DNA of 64,000 nucleotides from Papaver somniferum (taxonomy: Eukaryota > Streptophyta > Magnoliopsida > Ranunculales > Papaveraceae). The stretch covers positions 166,610,747-166,674,746 of the forward strand of contig NC_039363.1 in the NCBI RefSeq assembly GCF_003573695.1, read 5' to 3'. The translations under genes were made by a program, and so were the position numbers. This document shows positions 31,215 through 42,909 of this stretch, one piece after another. Position 1 is the first letter of the stretch; every line of letters begins with the position of its first letter. The notes under the pieces were generated by a model. That model was given only the letters and a program-made list of their open reading frames with translations. It was not told where the DNA came from and made no database searches.

Positions 31215-33982
31215 TGTTAGAGCATAGCTCGGTTGAACTCACCAAGCGTTGGTATGTCAAGTTTTGTTCTCATATTTTAGTATCAAAACTCATCTAGAGT
31301 CACTTGATTAAATACTAGAGTCAACTTCGTTTAGGTTAGACTAGAAAGTCTATGAATGTTGAGACATACAAGTATTATTCCGAAGACCTGAAGAATGTGA
31401 AGAACTAACGAACTATAGTGACGACATCATCCTTCCACTTGAGGTTAGTAATAACGAATTGAAGTTATTTCATTCTTAACGTATCTTTCAAGTTGTACAT
31501 ATTGGAAACATAACTATGAAGCTGTATATACTGTATATATTGTATATTATACTCTAGTTATATGACATGATCATAATAGTATGATCATATTACTAAGGAA
31601 TTAGACTAAGAACTATAATGCTTATCTTTTGAACTTCGTAGATATGACATCGACATAATCTTGTATATATTTTTATAATTATGTGTATGGGTTATGATGA
31701 AGATTTCATCCTAAGAAACAGTGTTTTACATTAGCTTAAAGGAAGTACATTCATAAACTTATTTTGTGAACCGAAAGGGAAATAAATAGGATTATTGGTC
31801 TTGCTATTCATTGCATATCTTTGGATGACCAATATGTGTGAGTTGGTAGAACCGATCTTAACTTAGGTTATGTATCTTGGTATAATCGATCACAATGCCT
31901 AGACTTATGATTTGGTATGACCGGTCCTGGTAATTGGTGTAACCAATTCTAAGTAATCACCATGTGATGGTATGATCGGTCCTTGTAGTTGGTGTGACCG
32001 ATCATAAGAGTTGTGTGATCAATCCTTGTAATTGGTTGTAACCGGTCCTGGTAACTGGTGTGACCGATCACAAGTAGATATCATGTGTATATGGAACCGA
32101 TCCTTGTAATTGGTGTAACCAGTTCTGGTAACTGGTGTGACCGATCACATGTAGGTACCATATTTAGGTATAACCGATCCTAGTGATTGGTATAACCGAT
32201 CTGAACCCATGTATGTGACTTGGAAGGACCGATCAAAACTAACCATTGTGATTTAGTATAACCAATCACATTATATTGTTATAATACTAGCAAACCAATT
32301 CTGAACTTGTTTGGAAGTGTGGTATAACCGATTCCACGAATGCAAATCCATGTAAATATGAAATGAGGATTTGTAGTGAAAAGATGTCAACATACTTTGA
32401 ACACCAACAATAAATTAAGAATCTTTTAATTAAGGTTTCTGATTTTATATGCATTAATTACCAACAATTAATGTAAAACTCTAGAAAATAAAAATTAGTA
32501 ATGTGCATTTACTAATTAGAGATTTTCTATTGAGATATTTCGAAAATACTGGACAAGCATTTATTGGAATTAGGAAAATCGAATTTTGTTATTCATTGCA
32601 TATCTTGAGAATATTTTCGATTTTGAAAATTCCTTGGTGTCCAAACATCCTTGGACTATAAACACCTAAGTTTGTATTTCTAGCAAACTATCCTAAGAGC
32701 CAAGCAAACTTCAATTCTTATTGTTCCTGGTGGAGCCGTCTATTCGGAGAGGAAAGTATCCTAATTAGGTGAAATCTCTTACGATCGCTCGTTTAAAGAC
32801 TTTTGTGAGATCAAGAAGCTCTACGAGTATTGTTGGTAGGAAACTAGATAACTGCAGTGTTATTAGTTTTTGATTGATTTGATTGACTAACGGTTGTTGA
32901 AACTTTGATTTCACCTAGTTTTTTTGTGCTTGAGAATCTTCTCTTCTGATATAATATTCACTCAAACTATTTCAAAGTATCGATGAGATATTTAGAACTA
33001 TTGTTAGATCTAAAGACATCTTGTGATAATCTATTGTTAACAGACTCCGTGTTGTGCGCGATTGATCACAAGAGATTCGAGTAGTGTTCTGCAGGTTTTG
33101 AACATTAAAAGAAAATTTGAATACAATGAAGATTTATTATTAGTTTTTGTAACTTGTAAATTGTGTGCACAAACCTTGATCTGCTAGGATCCAACTAGAA
33201 TCAGTTTATCTGATTGATTAGTTGCGTGAGATCGACATTATCTATATTTATCTTTGAGATCTATGTTGATTAAGTGCGAACCTAAACTTTACTACTTCAG
33301 TAGTTATTGGATAGATTGATCTAACTAGACAAGGGAGTTTATTATATTAAACATAAGAGCCTTTGTCAAAAACTCATATATATCATGCAGCAAGATTGAT
33401 TAGGTTGGTTACCAAACAGATTCTTCCTTTGCAGCAAGATTAATTAGAAGTCGAAGGCATAGGGATACTGAGGAAACTAAATAGCTAGGGGTAGTCTTCT
33501 TGGTCTCAACTATACGGAGTTGGTATTATATTTTGTATAACGGCTTAATTCTGTGAGTATTCAAAATTGGACTAGGTCCCTAGGTTTTTCTGCATTTGCA
33601 GTTTACTCGTTAACAAAATCTTGATGTGTCGTTTACTTCTCTATTCCTCAATTATAATTATTTTCATTATAATTAAAATTAAGTTACACTTGTGCGTTAA
33701 CTCCGCATTACTTGATATCACCCTATAGAGTTTGGTGATTTTCGAACCTATTATCAAGTAACACACTTTGTTGTTGTATTGTCTCGATCTTGTATCCATA
33801 GTCAATCACACAAGTTATCTTGTTGTCACATTGCCTCTATCTCGTATCCATAGACGATCACACGAAGTGTGAACCGAATTGTCGTATTGTCTCGACTCTG
33901 TCCATATACGATCACATTTGGTAGAGGACTTTTAGGTTGAAACAAAAATATTATGGTGTATTTGGGTACCCTCGTCTTTTCA
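31215..33982 (+). repeat. Copia LTR (family B), forward 3' LTR
   Basis: 2768 bp from TGTTAGAGCATAGC to CCTCGTCTTTTCA. It has a U3 repeat array at 31845-32345 and the conserved GTTAACAAAATC block near 33610. It is followed by LINE sequence rather than a PBS, which fits a 3' LTR. Confidence 0.85.
31845..32345 (+). repeat. U3 tandem array in family B LTR
   Basis: More than ten degenerate copies of GTAATTGGTGTAACCGGTCC or GTAACTGGTGTGACCGATCA-type units. The mirrored array in the inverted copy lies at 30110-30560. Confidence 0.8.
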
Positions 33983-34004
33983 ATAGTAGACCCTGTCTGA
34001 TTTC

Positions 34005-34850
34005 CTAGAGTTCTGCAATATGATTGTGATTCCAATATATATGGCAAGGGTAACAGGCCAAGAACTTCCCTGTAGAATCTCGAATAATGCCTCTAACACC
34101 AACACCTACATGAAGAGAAGCAACACCATACCTAAGTATTTAATTTAATCTAAGGTGCACTTGGTGGAATCCAGGGAACAAAAACCAATACAATGTTAGG
34201 TGAGAAATTATTGTGAGGTAAAATACAAGCATACTCTCAGCTTCTCGAAAATCCTTATACAAAACAAAGCAAGTGTGAAAAGGTAAACCTTTAAAAATAG
34301 TTTCATTACGCGCAAGCAAAATCTGCCACCAAATAAAAGGAAGAAAAATATTACCTAGGATACCATCAAATGAAATATTCGGAGTACACGGATTGACAAT
34401 CCAGGTTGGACTTATAAGAGCCATTAAAAAATTAAATTTCCAACGTGTAACAAGAAAATCCCATAACAGAGTAATCGCAGGACATTGAAAGAAAAGGTGA
34501 AGCTCAGTTTCGAAATCATTCTGTCATAAAAGGACAACTAGGAGAATTACCAATACCTCTCCTATAAAGCGTCTCTCTTACATGAAGTCGATTGTGAGCT
34601 AGTATCCACAAAAAGGACCTAATCTTCTGAGGACCATTCAGTTTCCAGATAGATTTCCAAGCATGGTATCTAATAAGCATTAGCTCCTGATCAGCAGTAA
34701 GTCTAGCTAAAGAACAATATTCTAAATAATAATGGGATTTAAAAGGGGTTATCCTAAATAATAACAATTTTCCAGATCCTCCTTGAACATCAACTTATAT
34801 ACTTCTTTCTGCACGATCCGAGACTTAGAAACTTTTTTTCTTTGAAACAT
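34005..34850 (-). pseudogene. LINE (non-LTR retrotransposon) 3' relic: zf-RVT and RNase H
   Basis: Minus-strand similarity is ordered as in plant LINE ORF2 C-termini. The zinc-binding RT segment has WKSIWKLNGPQKIRSFLWIL and HNRLHVRETLYRRGIG (34660-34540). A -1/+1 shift follows near 34510, then ETELHLFFQCPAITLLWDFL (34500-34440), then ARNETIFKG (34320-34295). An RNase H start with GVGVRGIIRDSTGKFLACYP lies near 34110-34050. Frameshifts and the abrupt end at the copia LTR show that it is dead. Catalytic RT motifs lie outside the preserved part. Confidence 0.75.
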
Positions 34851-34974
34851 GAGGACAAATAAACATATTTATTTTGTATGTTCCAGAAACATAATTAGTT
34901 TACGACACATAAAATCAACATTAAAGAATTAAAACAAAGCATAGAAAAATAACTAAAATTCAATAACCACTCAC

Positions 34975-35430
34975 CTTTTGTTCTCTAGTGTATTCAACTA
35001 ACACTGGCTCCACCTGAATGTTTCGGTTCCTGGTGCTTTCCCGTGTCATAGCTTTCATTTTTTATCTGGATATATGAATCAAAATTATGAAAAAAACTTT
35101 ACAAAAAAAGTCTTTAAGAAAACAAAAAAGTCTAAAACAACTGAAAATAAGAAAAGTTTAAGAAAACAAAAATTTCGAAAACAAGGTAAATGTATGTCTA
35201 TCCCACACCTTTTTGTTTTTATTTCGAGAAAAGTTTCTTGGTTTTGCTGCATTTCTTGTTTTTCTCGGTCCGTAGCCCTGCTCTTGATCTCACTCCACGA
35301 GTCGATCTGCCAATCAACCCCCACATTCCAGTTAGGAACACATACAGAGAGACAAAATACGTCATTAAAAAAGATAGAGAGATGGATAAAACGAGAAGTA
35401 GAGATAGAGAAAGACACACATACCAATTTT
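34975..35430 (-). other. Possible orphan 5' end of a gene
   Basis: On the minus strand a 28-codon ORF (ATG at 35058, MKAMTRESTRNRNIQVEP...) ends exactly at a strong CAAAAG|GTGAGT donor (34975). It is preceded by ATATCCAG, a plausible acceptor ending a leader intron. Further upstream are another donor (GGTATGTGTG near 35424), CT-rich leader sequence and TATATATAT near 35620. No downstream exon is found: the minus strand runs into the LINE relic. It may be a truncated or captured gene start, or chance. The product is not recognised. Confidence 0.3.
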
Positions 35431-35759
35431 ATGCGCTTTTGCTCTTAGATTGACCGAGGAGGAGCCATTGGAGATAGTAGATTTTATCTGTCGAGTTTCG
35501 ACGAATGAATTTTTTGGAGAAAGAGAGAAGAGAGAGAGATGGGGAGAGCGACTTGCAGTAGTACTTTGTTTTTTCTTTTCTAATGTTCTAGAGTACTCAT
35601 TTGACATACTGGAAAATATATATAGGTCAGCACACATACATCGTAACGGTCCTGTTTGTTTTAAATGTTTTTTCTTTTTTCATTTTTCGGTTTCTGTTTT
35701 GGGCCATATGTATTTACACATTTTCTCAGACTTTCTTCTGCTAATTTTTTTTTCTTGAT

Positions 35760-37475
35760 CGATAACAAAGATTTTATTAGATCAAAAGAGGAGTACAAAA
35801 GTATTATACCAACCCAAAGAAGGAGGAAAAAAATAGAAAAAGGATGAGAAAAAAAAGATCCTGAAAAACAAAGATCCCAGAAAACACTAAAACTAAGTGG
35901 TTCGGAATAAACAATAAACTAATTCTCAACAACAATATTAAAAGAGACGTTTTCAAAATCCTTGAAGCTTAGACCCCATTGAAACATAGCGTATTTTATC
36001 ATTCGAGTGGTATGTGCAGTATTATGTTCCTTTGAACCAAAGAGCGATAATTCCTTGCCCTCCACGTACACCACCATTTAATAACTAAGTAGTAGAAAAT
36101 TAGTAAAAGTGGTAACTTAACGTCCTAGACAGTAAAGTACTATGGTCTAACCCAAAAAATCTGTAATCTAAGACTCATCATGTTCATCATTTGTGGACAG
36201 CTTCCTCCCCCTCCCTGTATTATTTCTACCATCATGGAGAAAACTCCTTCAGTTAGCTAGACTGCCTAATTTTGCTTTATTGTTTGTTTTTCTTTTCTTT
36301 TAGCTCTCGTGCCGTCGTTCAAAAAAAAATAGTAAATTTACCACAATTGGTTTAATCATTTCGTTTTTCCCCTTATATTCCGTGGATGCGGACCCTCAAC
36401 GTCAAAATATTGGTATGCTTTTTGTACCGACCAATAAATTTTTGACATGTGCCTTGTTTCCGTATTTTCTCTATGTTTCGTTTGTATATTTACCGTAACT
36501 AAGTAACTAACTGAGTCTCAGGTTTCTTTACGTCTAAACTTTCTCGATATTCATAAGCTCTTTCCCAAGCCCAACCAATTAGTCCGAAACTCTCTCCTTT
36601 AACCACGATAATTTCTACGACTACTTTCCAAGGATATTCTCTACAAACACTTGGATCCTGATAGACTAGTTTTATATACTTTTCTAAGCGTAGATCGAAC
36701 AAATAAAATGAAAACCACTTTAGTTTTTAAATAAATTTATTATTTTCTATTTGAACAAGTATAAGATAAGATTAAAGATCAAAATATATCAAATAAAATT
36801 AAATTACATCTTCCCCATATCACTGGTTTTATTAGTTATTTAACCATGGTTTCTTGTTTAGTAAGGATTTTAGATGAGGATAACAATTCTTGTTTAGTGA
36901 TATCTTCGTTACATCAATGGAGCGTTGTCACCCTTTTATTTAAATTAGATTAGATTTTTGCTTAATCACAAGATCGCATGCAATATTGATTTGATAAATG
37001 AAAAAACATCAGGTTTGTTATATGGAAAACATGGTTTAGTCATCATTGCATCTAAATTTGAAACAATTATCCTTTACTTCTAACAATTATCCTTTACTTC
37101 TAATCGAACCCATAAATTAAAAGACCAATAATGTTGATTAATACATTAATATTTACGATGAACCATAAGTTTTACCCAATATTGGTTTTAACAGAAAAAT
37201 AAAATACACACGTGAAAATAAAAATTTTGTGGCCATTCTGGAAGTGTAAGGTTTTTCTTCACTTTTCCTTATTTGATATAATATAATAACAATGAACATA
37301 AAAACAATGCATATAAATATTTAATGTTAAATTGGGAAAGACATATGTCACAAATGTATTGGCCGATACAGAGAGCACACAAGATCCGAACTCGTATCCT
37401 GTTTTACTTTTTTTTCCCTTTAATATATAAGAAATGAGAAATATTGTTTATTAATTCGAAGATAAATTGTTTTGG
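35760..37475. other. AT-rich intergenic stretch
   Basis: No supported gene. One minus-strand ORF without an ATG (36702-36499) contains IKLVYQDPSVCREYPWKVV and no domain I can name. A tandem duplication of ACAATTATCCTTTACTTCTA occurs at 37064-37102. Confidence 0.4.
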
Positions 37476-37718
37476 TCAGTTTGAATTGGAGGATTGATTC
37501 GACCAACCATTATACCACTCTATTCTATGTATCTGAGTTTTTGCAAATTTTGCTAAGGAATCTACAACACCATCTACGTCTTTGTGAACATGAGTACAAG
37601 TCCAAGAATCAAAATAAGAAAGAATATTCAAAGCATAATTTATGATGCTATTGGTAGTCCATTTCACAGCGGTTGAATGGTCTTGGATAACTTTCCTCAT
37701 ATTTAATATTTTATACAT
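37476..37718 (-). pseudogene. RNase H-like C-terminal fragment (LINE-type)
   Basis: An 80-aa ORF from the ATG at 37718 contains WTCTHVHKDVDGVVDSLAKF, the 'H-V-x-R-E-x-N-x-x-A-D-x-L-A-x-x-A' end of plant LINE-type RNase H domains. The conserved Asn before the Asp is changed. The upstream catalytic part is absent, so it is a relic. It may or may not derive from the same LINE as 34005-34850. Confidence 0.6.
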
Positions 37719-37972
37719 TAAACTATGTCAGCAAATAATTTTGAGAAACAAAAACAATAGTATTTATGTATAAACTAAAGAGTTAGAAAATGTTATACAT
37801 AAGCAAGTAGAGAGGTTATTTCATTCATGAAATTAGTATGAAATACAATTGTGTAAGGACCTCTATTTATAGGTCATACAATTAGAATGAATGGTTACGA
37901 CATCAAGTATTAGAGATAATGACATGCAATCATTACTAGCCATTAACGTATACTTAAGGTGGAGGTTACAAG

Positions 37973-38360
37973 CAGTGACAAATCTACAGGGTGAACCTGG
38001 GGTAGCCGACCCCTACAAGTTTTATGAAAAAAATAAATTTTGTGTTTCTCGCCTCACATAAGCCCTAGTCCCCACAGTATATCTTTTCTACCTGAAGCCA
38101 ATTTCGTCCCTCATTCCTATATCCCCTCCCAACTACCAAATCCCGTACCCTAAATTTAAGGATTTTTTTACCCACAATCCTTTTTTTACCATAAATAAAG
38201 ATGATTTTGATAAGTTTAAAGTTACATGTAAACAACTAAAAATGTTTGTTTCGTCGATCTCGTTTGTCTGTAAGGGCTTTTGGCTCAAGTTTCTCGAATT
38301 GTTAATTCGTTGCACAATTGATTGCGCCCCCACTAGAATTATTTTCTGGATTCGCCGCTG
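37973..38360. mobile_element. hAT-type MITE
   Basis: 388 bp with terminal inverted repeats CAGTGACAAATCTA and (reverse complement of the right end) CAGCGGCGAATCCA, 11 of 14 matching. Eight-base flanks GTTACAAG (37965-37972) and GTTACGAG (38361-38368) match at 7 of 8, which fits a hAT target duplication. Internally it has the GTAGCCGACCCC and GCGCCCCCACTAGAA ends common in plant hAT derivatives. No transposase is present. Confidence 0.75.
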
Positions 38361-38426
38361 GTTACGAGATATAAGAATGTGTAAGGGTGGTGAAGGAGAT
38401 GTAAATGTCGGTGTAACTGTGGTGTA

Positions 38427-39646
38427 TGTTAGTAGTTTTCGGTGTTTTGGGAGGTTCCATAAAGTTCTGGAAAACAGTAGAAATCTTTAATTTAGGCAAA
38501 CATAAGGTTTCCTAGTTTAGGTTTGATTTCTATATTAAGATGGGTTTTTAATTGACATTAGGTTTCGTAATTGTTTAGGGTTTCTTTTTCCAAGGAGACT
38601 AATACTTGGAAATCAAGGTATGAATACTATATAAGGCCGCTTATATGGCGATAATTAGATATGGAATTCAATTGTTTTCAAGAAAGAGTTATATAATACA
38701 CAATGTAGTTATCTAAAGTTTTGAGGGTATCCATCCTACCTCTTGGGGTGGAGTTTAGTGAGAGAGGGACCATTATGTGGTGTTGAAAGATATACGATAG
38801 GTGTTGATTGAGTACACCGTTATGGTCTAAGGAAGAATGGTTCTTTGAAATTGTATTCGCTACGAAGGTATGTAAGGCATCGTACGGTGAAGATAAAATC
38901 ACCTTGTTCGTTGATAGTGGAATAAACATCGTTTACAAGTAGGCATTAGTTTCAGGAGGAGATCATTGTTTTATATGAGACTTTGTTAGAGAGGAGGCCC
39001 TCACTGATGTATACCCTTTGCTTTGGTTGTGAGAGTATGCATAGTTGGTGTTGGACGATACATCGGTTTGAAGGATATCACCTCTTTTCTGAGATATGTA
39101 TTATCTCAGGTTGGTTGAAGACATTATCAGAGTTATGGAACATTTTGTTCATGAGAGTTATTTTAAGGTTTGTGATCAACGTAATGTTGGATCATAGCTT
39201 GAAGATCGTTTCCTCACTTGTTAAGTGTGTAATTATGTGTTTGGCGGATCCATAATAATAAAGAAGAAGTCGTAGTCAGTTATGGGCGTAGGCATATTCC
39301 GAACCACGTTAAATCTTGTGTGCATTACTTATTGCTTCGTCCGAGTTTGTATCTTGGTACCTTTTATTCTACGTCGATCCAAAAATCTAGTTTCTTGTGG
39401 GTTAATCCGATTTGGATTTCCCTTGTAAATGGTGTGGTGTTAGTTTGCTTAAACCCAACAAGTGGTTCAGTGAAGGTGAAGATTGTTAGTAATTGTCGGG
39501 TTTTGTTGAAACATCAATAAGGTGGAGAATGTTAGTAATTGTCGGTGTTCGGGAAAGTTTTGGAACATACTATAAATCTTTAATCTACGGAAACATAATT
39601 TTTCCTAGTTTAGGTTGATTTCTATATTAAGATGGGTTTCCTAATT
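38427..39646 (+). mobile_element. Small LTR element, copia-like, 3' LTR truncated
   Basis: 38427-38573 and 39530-39646 are direct repeats (TGTTAGTAGTTTTCGG versus TGTTAGTAATTGTCGG, then TCCTAGTTTAGG and TCTATATTAAGATGGGTTT). The second copy follows a polypurine tract AAGGTGGAGAA, as for a 3' LTR. The first contains CTATATAAGG near 38628. The 3' copy is cut by the inverted LTR at 39647. The interior of under 1 kb has no recognisable domain, so it is a non-autonomous derivative. Confidence 0.55.
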
Positions 39647-41765
39647 TGAAAATGCGGGGTACCAAAATACACCACCAAATTTTTCTTAGGCAACCTGTAT
39701 GAACTATACTCAAATCCAATTCTGAGAGTTACAACTTATTGAATCTCAATTAGAAATTATATCTCTCACAATCAGTATGTATACAGATACAAGTTCGTGA
39801 ACCTGATTATATCGTGAGAGTACTCAGACGATTACAAAGATCAATATCCAAGATCAATCAAGTCGTATCCAACAATTACGATGGACTTATCTACTTTGAT
39901 TGATTTAAGTACAACCTGTGATATTTCAATTATAAAGATAAACAATATAATGCGGAAAAATAAATAATACAGACACTAGAAATTTTGTTAACAAGGAAAC
40001 CACAAATGCAGAAAAACCCCGGGAACTAGTCAATATTTCAACACCAAACTGTATTAAGGTGCTATAGACACTACCAATAACTTCGGAGGAATGTAGTTGA
40101 GACCGAATCCACCGACAAGTCGATTCAGTTACAGTCGTGCTCCTTACGCCTCTTGAATCCCGCAAGACTCTGCGCAATTGATTCCCTTAGCTGACATCCT
40201 TTACATCCTAAGAGCTACTTCAGATTGAAGACTTTAAACCAATCTGCTTCCCACAGATAAGCCCATATGTGATTTCCGTTATGATCAAATATCAAGGTGA
40301 GGTAGGAAATCAGTTGAAATAGAAAAAGTCTAGCAAACCTCAAAATCCGGTCTTATGACTCCCAGTTAGCAGCCTATATTATTATTCACCTCACAAGTAG
40401 ATACTTGTGGAATCACAAAGTCTGAGACGACGAAATTTTGTGATTTCTATCTATCTTGCTTGTTGGAGCTAAAGGCTCAACAATGAAAGCAAGAACAGGA
40501 TACACGAACTATCAAGATAAAAATTATTAGACCTAGATTCACGAATCCCTAGGTGAAGTCTCTTTAGTCGCTAATCCTAAAAAGGTTTAAAAGAGAAGAA
40601 AATTTTAGTTTACAACTAGGACACACAAGAATAGTGTCAGGGTTTCAAAGATCCCAGTTCTTTGAGGTTCTCCTAATATAGACTTTCAAGATCAAGGTTG
40701 CTTTAGATTTAAGCTAAGGTAGTTTTGGAATCAAGCAATCAATAATCACCGTTAGATGAAAAAAACTTGACTTGAGATTAACATAACATAATATAAAATC
40801 TGGTTAGGATGAACCATAACCGAACCGTGTACAATGACTTGTTCATGAAAGGTTAGCCGAAACTAGCCAATCGAACGATAAGCTTAACCATTTTCACATA
40901 ACACTTTAAGACTTTAATCTTGAGTCACAAATGTGATCAAACATGTCTATATAATGTTTTTAGAGAGTTGTTCAAATGCTGATTATCTCATAATTACGAT
41001 GCATCTAAAAATATTCGACAGGGTAAGTACGTGTATTGTATACATGTTCATAAATATTTTTTGTCATGGTACGTGTACCGAGTATCTATACCCTTAAGAC
41101 AAAAACGGGGTTCATGAATCCACGTATATTTTCCGGTTTGCATACTAGGTATGCGTACCTTTTCGATTTAGAAACCAACAGATCTTTTCCGGTTTGCGTA
41201 CTAGGTATGCGTACCTTCCTGGTTCACGAGTCAACATACTTTTTATGGTATGGATACCAGGTATACGTACCAAAAAGTCGCCACCGAGCTATAGATACAC
41301 CGGTAAGTGTACTGGGTACATGTACTGTGGCTCCGGACTTATAACAGTTCTCTCAGTATGTGAACTAATATGTATCTAGATTTACAATAGTTCTATATCT
41401 CTCTCTAATAAAACATTCCCGAATAACATCAATGACACATATTACTGTTCCGGGATATTTTCAAATGATTAAATATTGAATCATAATTTAGGTCATAAAC
41501 AATAAATTGTTCTTAACCAAATTCATCAAGTATGAACAAATGTTCTTAAGCTTAGCATATTTCGAGAACGATTAACAAGATAAACTTGACTCGAAATTTC
41601 TATTATGCATGTAATGCCTAATTTAGTCATGCAATATTGTCTCATAGATAGAACTGTGAAAACTTGAGTAATAGATGGTTCAGTCTTAATTTGAGTAAAA
41701 AATGGCAAACAAAAACTATGAAATCGTAATGAATTCAAACAAAAAATGCTTCAAGACGACACATC
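39647..41765 (-). repeat. Copia LTR (family A-related), inverted, 5' end truncated
   Basis: Begins TGAAAATGCGGGGTACC, the reverse complement of the LTR 3' end. It contains AACAAGGAAACC, AATGCGGAAAAA and, at 41040-41330, a U3 array of GTATGCGTACC / GGTTTGCGTACTAGG units. Similarity ends about 30 bases before the expected terminal GCTCTAACA. Confidence 0.75.
41040..41330 (-). repeat. U3 array in the inverted LTR
   Basis: Four to five copies of the GTACGCATACCTAGTACGCA-type palindromic core (minus strand), related to the arrays at 632-918 and 24985-25190. Confidence 0.75.
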
Positions 41766-41872
41766 AACTTTAATTAATTTATATGATATTATATAAAGTA
41801 TAAAATACTTAACGTTTCATTTAGGAGATTTAAAATATAAGCATCCCCTGCAAATTCCAAACTTAGATATTA

Positions 41873-42724
41873 GGCCTATTCCTATGGACATGCCAAAAAA
41901 ATGCTATTTGCGGCATGCCATGTGGCATGTCAAATGAGTTTCCACACTATGATAGATATGTCAAATTTGATTAAAAACATATATTTAATTGTGTTGGGTG
42001 GGACCCTAATGAATAAAATATATATTTGTGTTTGTGTGGTGGGGTATTTATAAAAGTTTTAGTATTATACTCTCTCCGTCCAAGATTAATTGAGCTATTT
42101 GGTTGTAGAGTTTGTCCAATAAACAATTGAGCTATTTCACTAATCAAGGGGTTATTTCTAAAACACCCTTTTAATTGATTATTGTTACTACAAGAAATAT
42201 GTATAATTTGATAGGCATGTTTACATTCGTTAAGTAGGTGTTTTAAAATGCTTTTCAACGGTATAAAGTTTACGAAAAACCGTGGTATAATTTAGGAGAT
42301 AAATCATTTCTAAGTTTTACTAGTTATTATCTATGAGGGCATAATTGTAAAAAATACTTAAACATACTCCCCTTTTCTCCTTGCTTTAAAAATTGTGCAC
42401 ACTACAAATAACTGAATTAATCTTGGACGGAGGGAGTAATATATTGAGCGGGATCCTCTAAATATAAAAATATATTAGAATAATGAAAAAGTAGGAGAGA
42501 AGGATAATTTATATATATATAAAATTACTCAGCGATGGAAAGACCAGTGTTGGCGATTGACTGACCAACGAGCGATGAAATCTCTATCGCTCGATGGAAA
42601 CTCTTTCGTGTATGCCTATATGCCAGGACTGGCATATAGACATACGAGTTTGGCAGTTTGGCACACCCATAGTGGGTGCATATATGCCAAATTTCATGTT
42701 TTGGCATGTGCATAGGAATAAGCC
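41873..42724. mobile_element. Tourist-like (PIF/Harbinger) MITE
   Basis: Terminal inverted repeats GGCCTATTCCTATGGACATG and GGCTTATTCCTATGCACATG (right end reverse-complemented), 24 of 26 identical over the full repeat. They are flanked by TTA on both sides (41870-41872 and 42725-42727), the Harbinger target. It is 852 bp including a nested Stowaway MITE, so about 485 bp without it. It has strong internal inverted repeats (GTATGCCTATATGCCA / TGGCATATAGACATAC). Confidence 0.82.
42070..42436. mobile_element. Stowaway-like (Tc1/mariner) MITE
   Basis: Termini CTCTCTCCGTCCAAGATTAA and its inverted partner CTCCCTCCGTCCAAGATTAA (one mismatch), flanked by TA. This is the classic Stowaway consensus. 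It is 367 bp, nested in the Tourist-like MITE, with no coding capacity. Confidence 0.9.
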
Positions 42725-42909
42725 TTAGAATCCAAGCATCCCCAAACCAAAAAAATAATTCTACCCCGATATCGGAGTTTAAAAACAAGGGAAAATTAGG
42801 GGGAGACACAAAAAAAAAAATTCTCATTGTTAGGTCCATAATTAATTTTGGGTACCGTGACACCCATAATTATTTTCCGTGACACCCATAATTATATGAA
42901 ATTATTAAA

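Noticed and set aside
35074..35758. Several 60-120-aa ORFs on both strands
   Set aside because: Low-complexity (Lys- or Phe/Ser-rich) translations of purine/pyrimidine-rich DNA; only the splice-site-supported short exon was kept, at low confidence.
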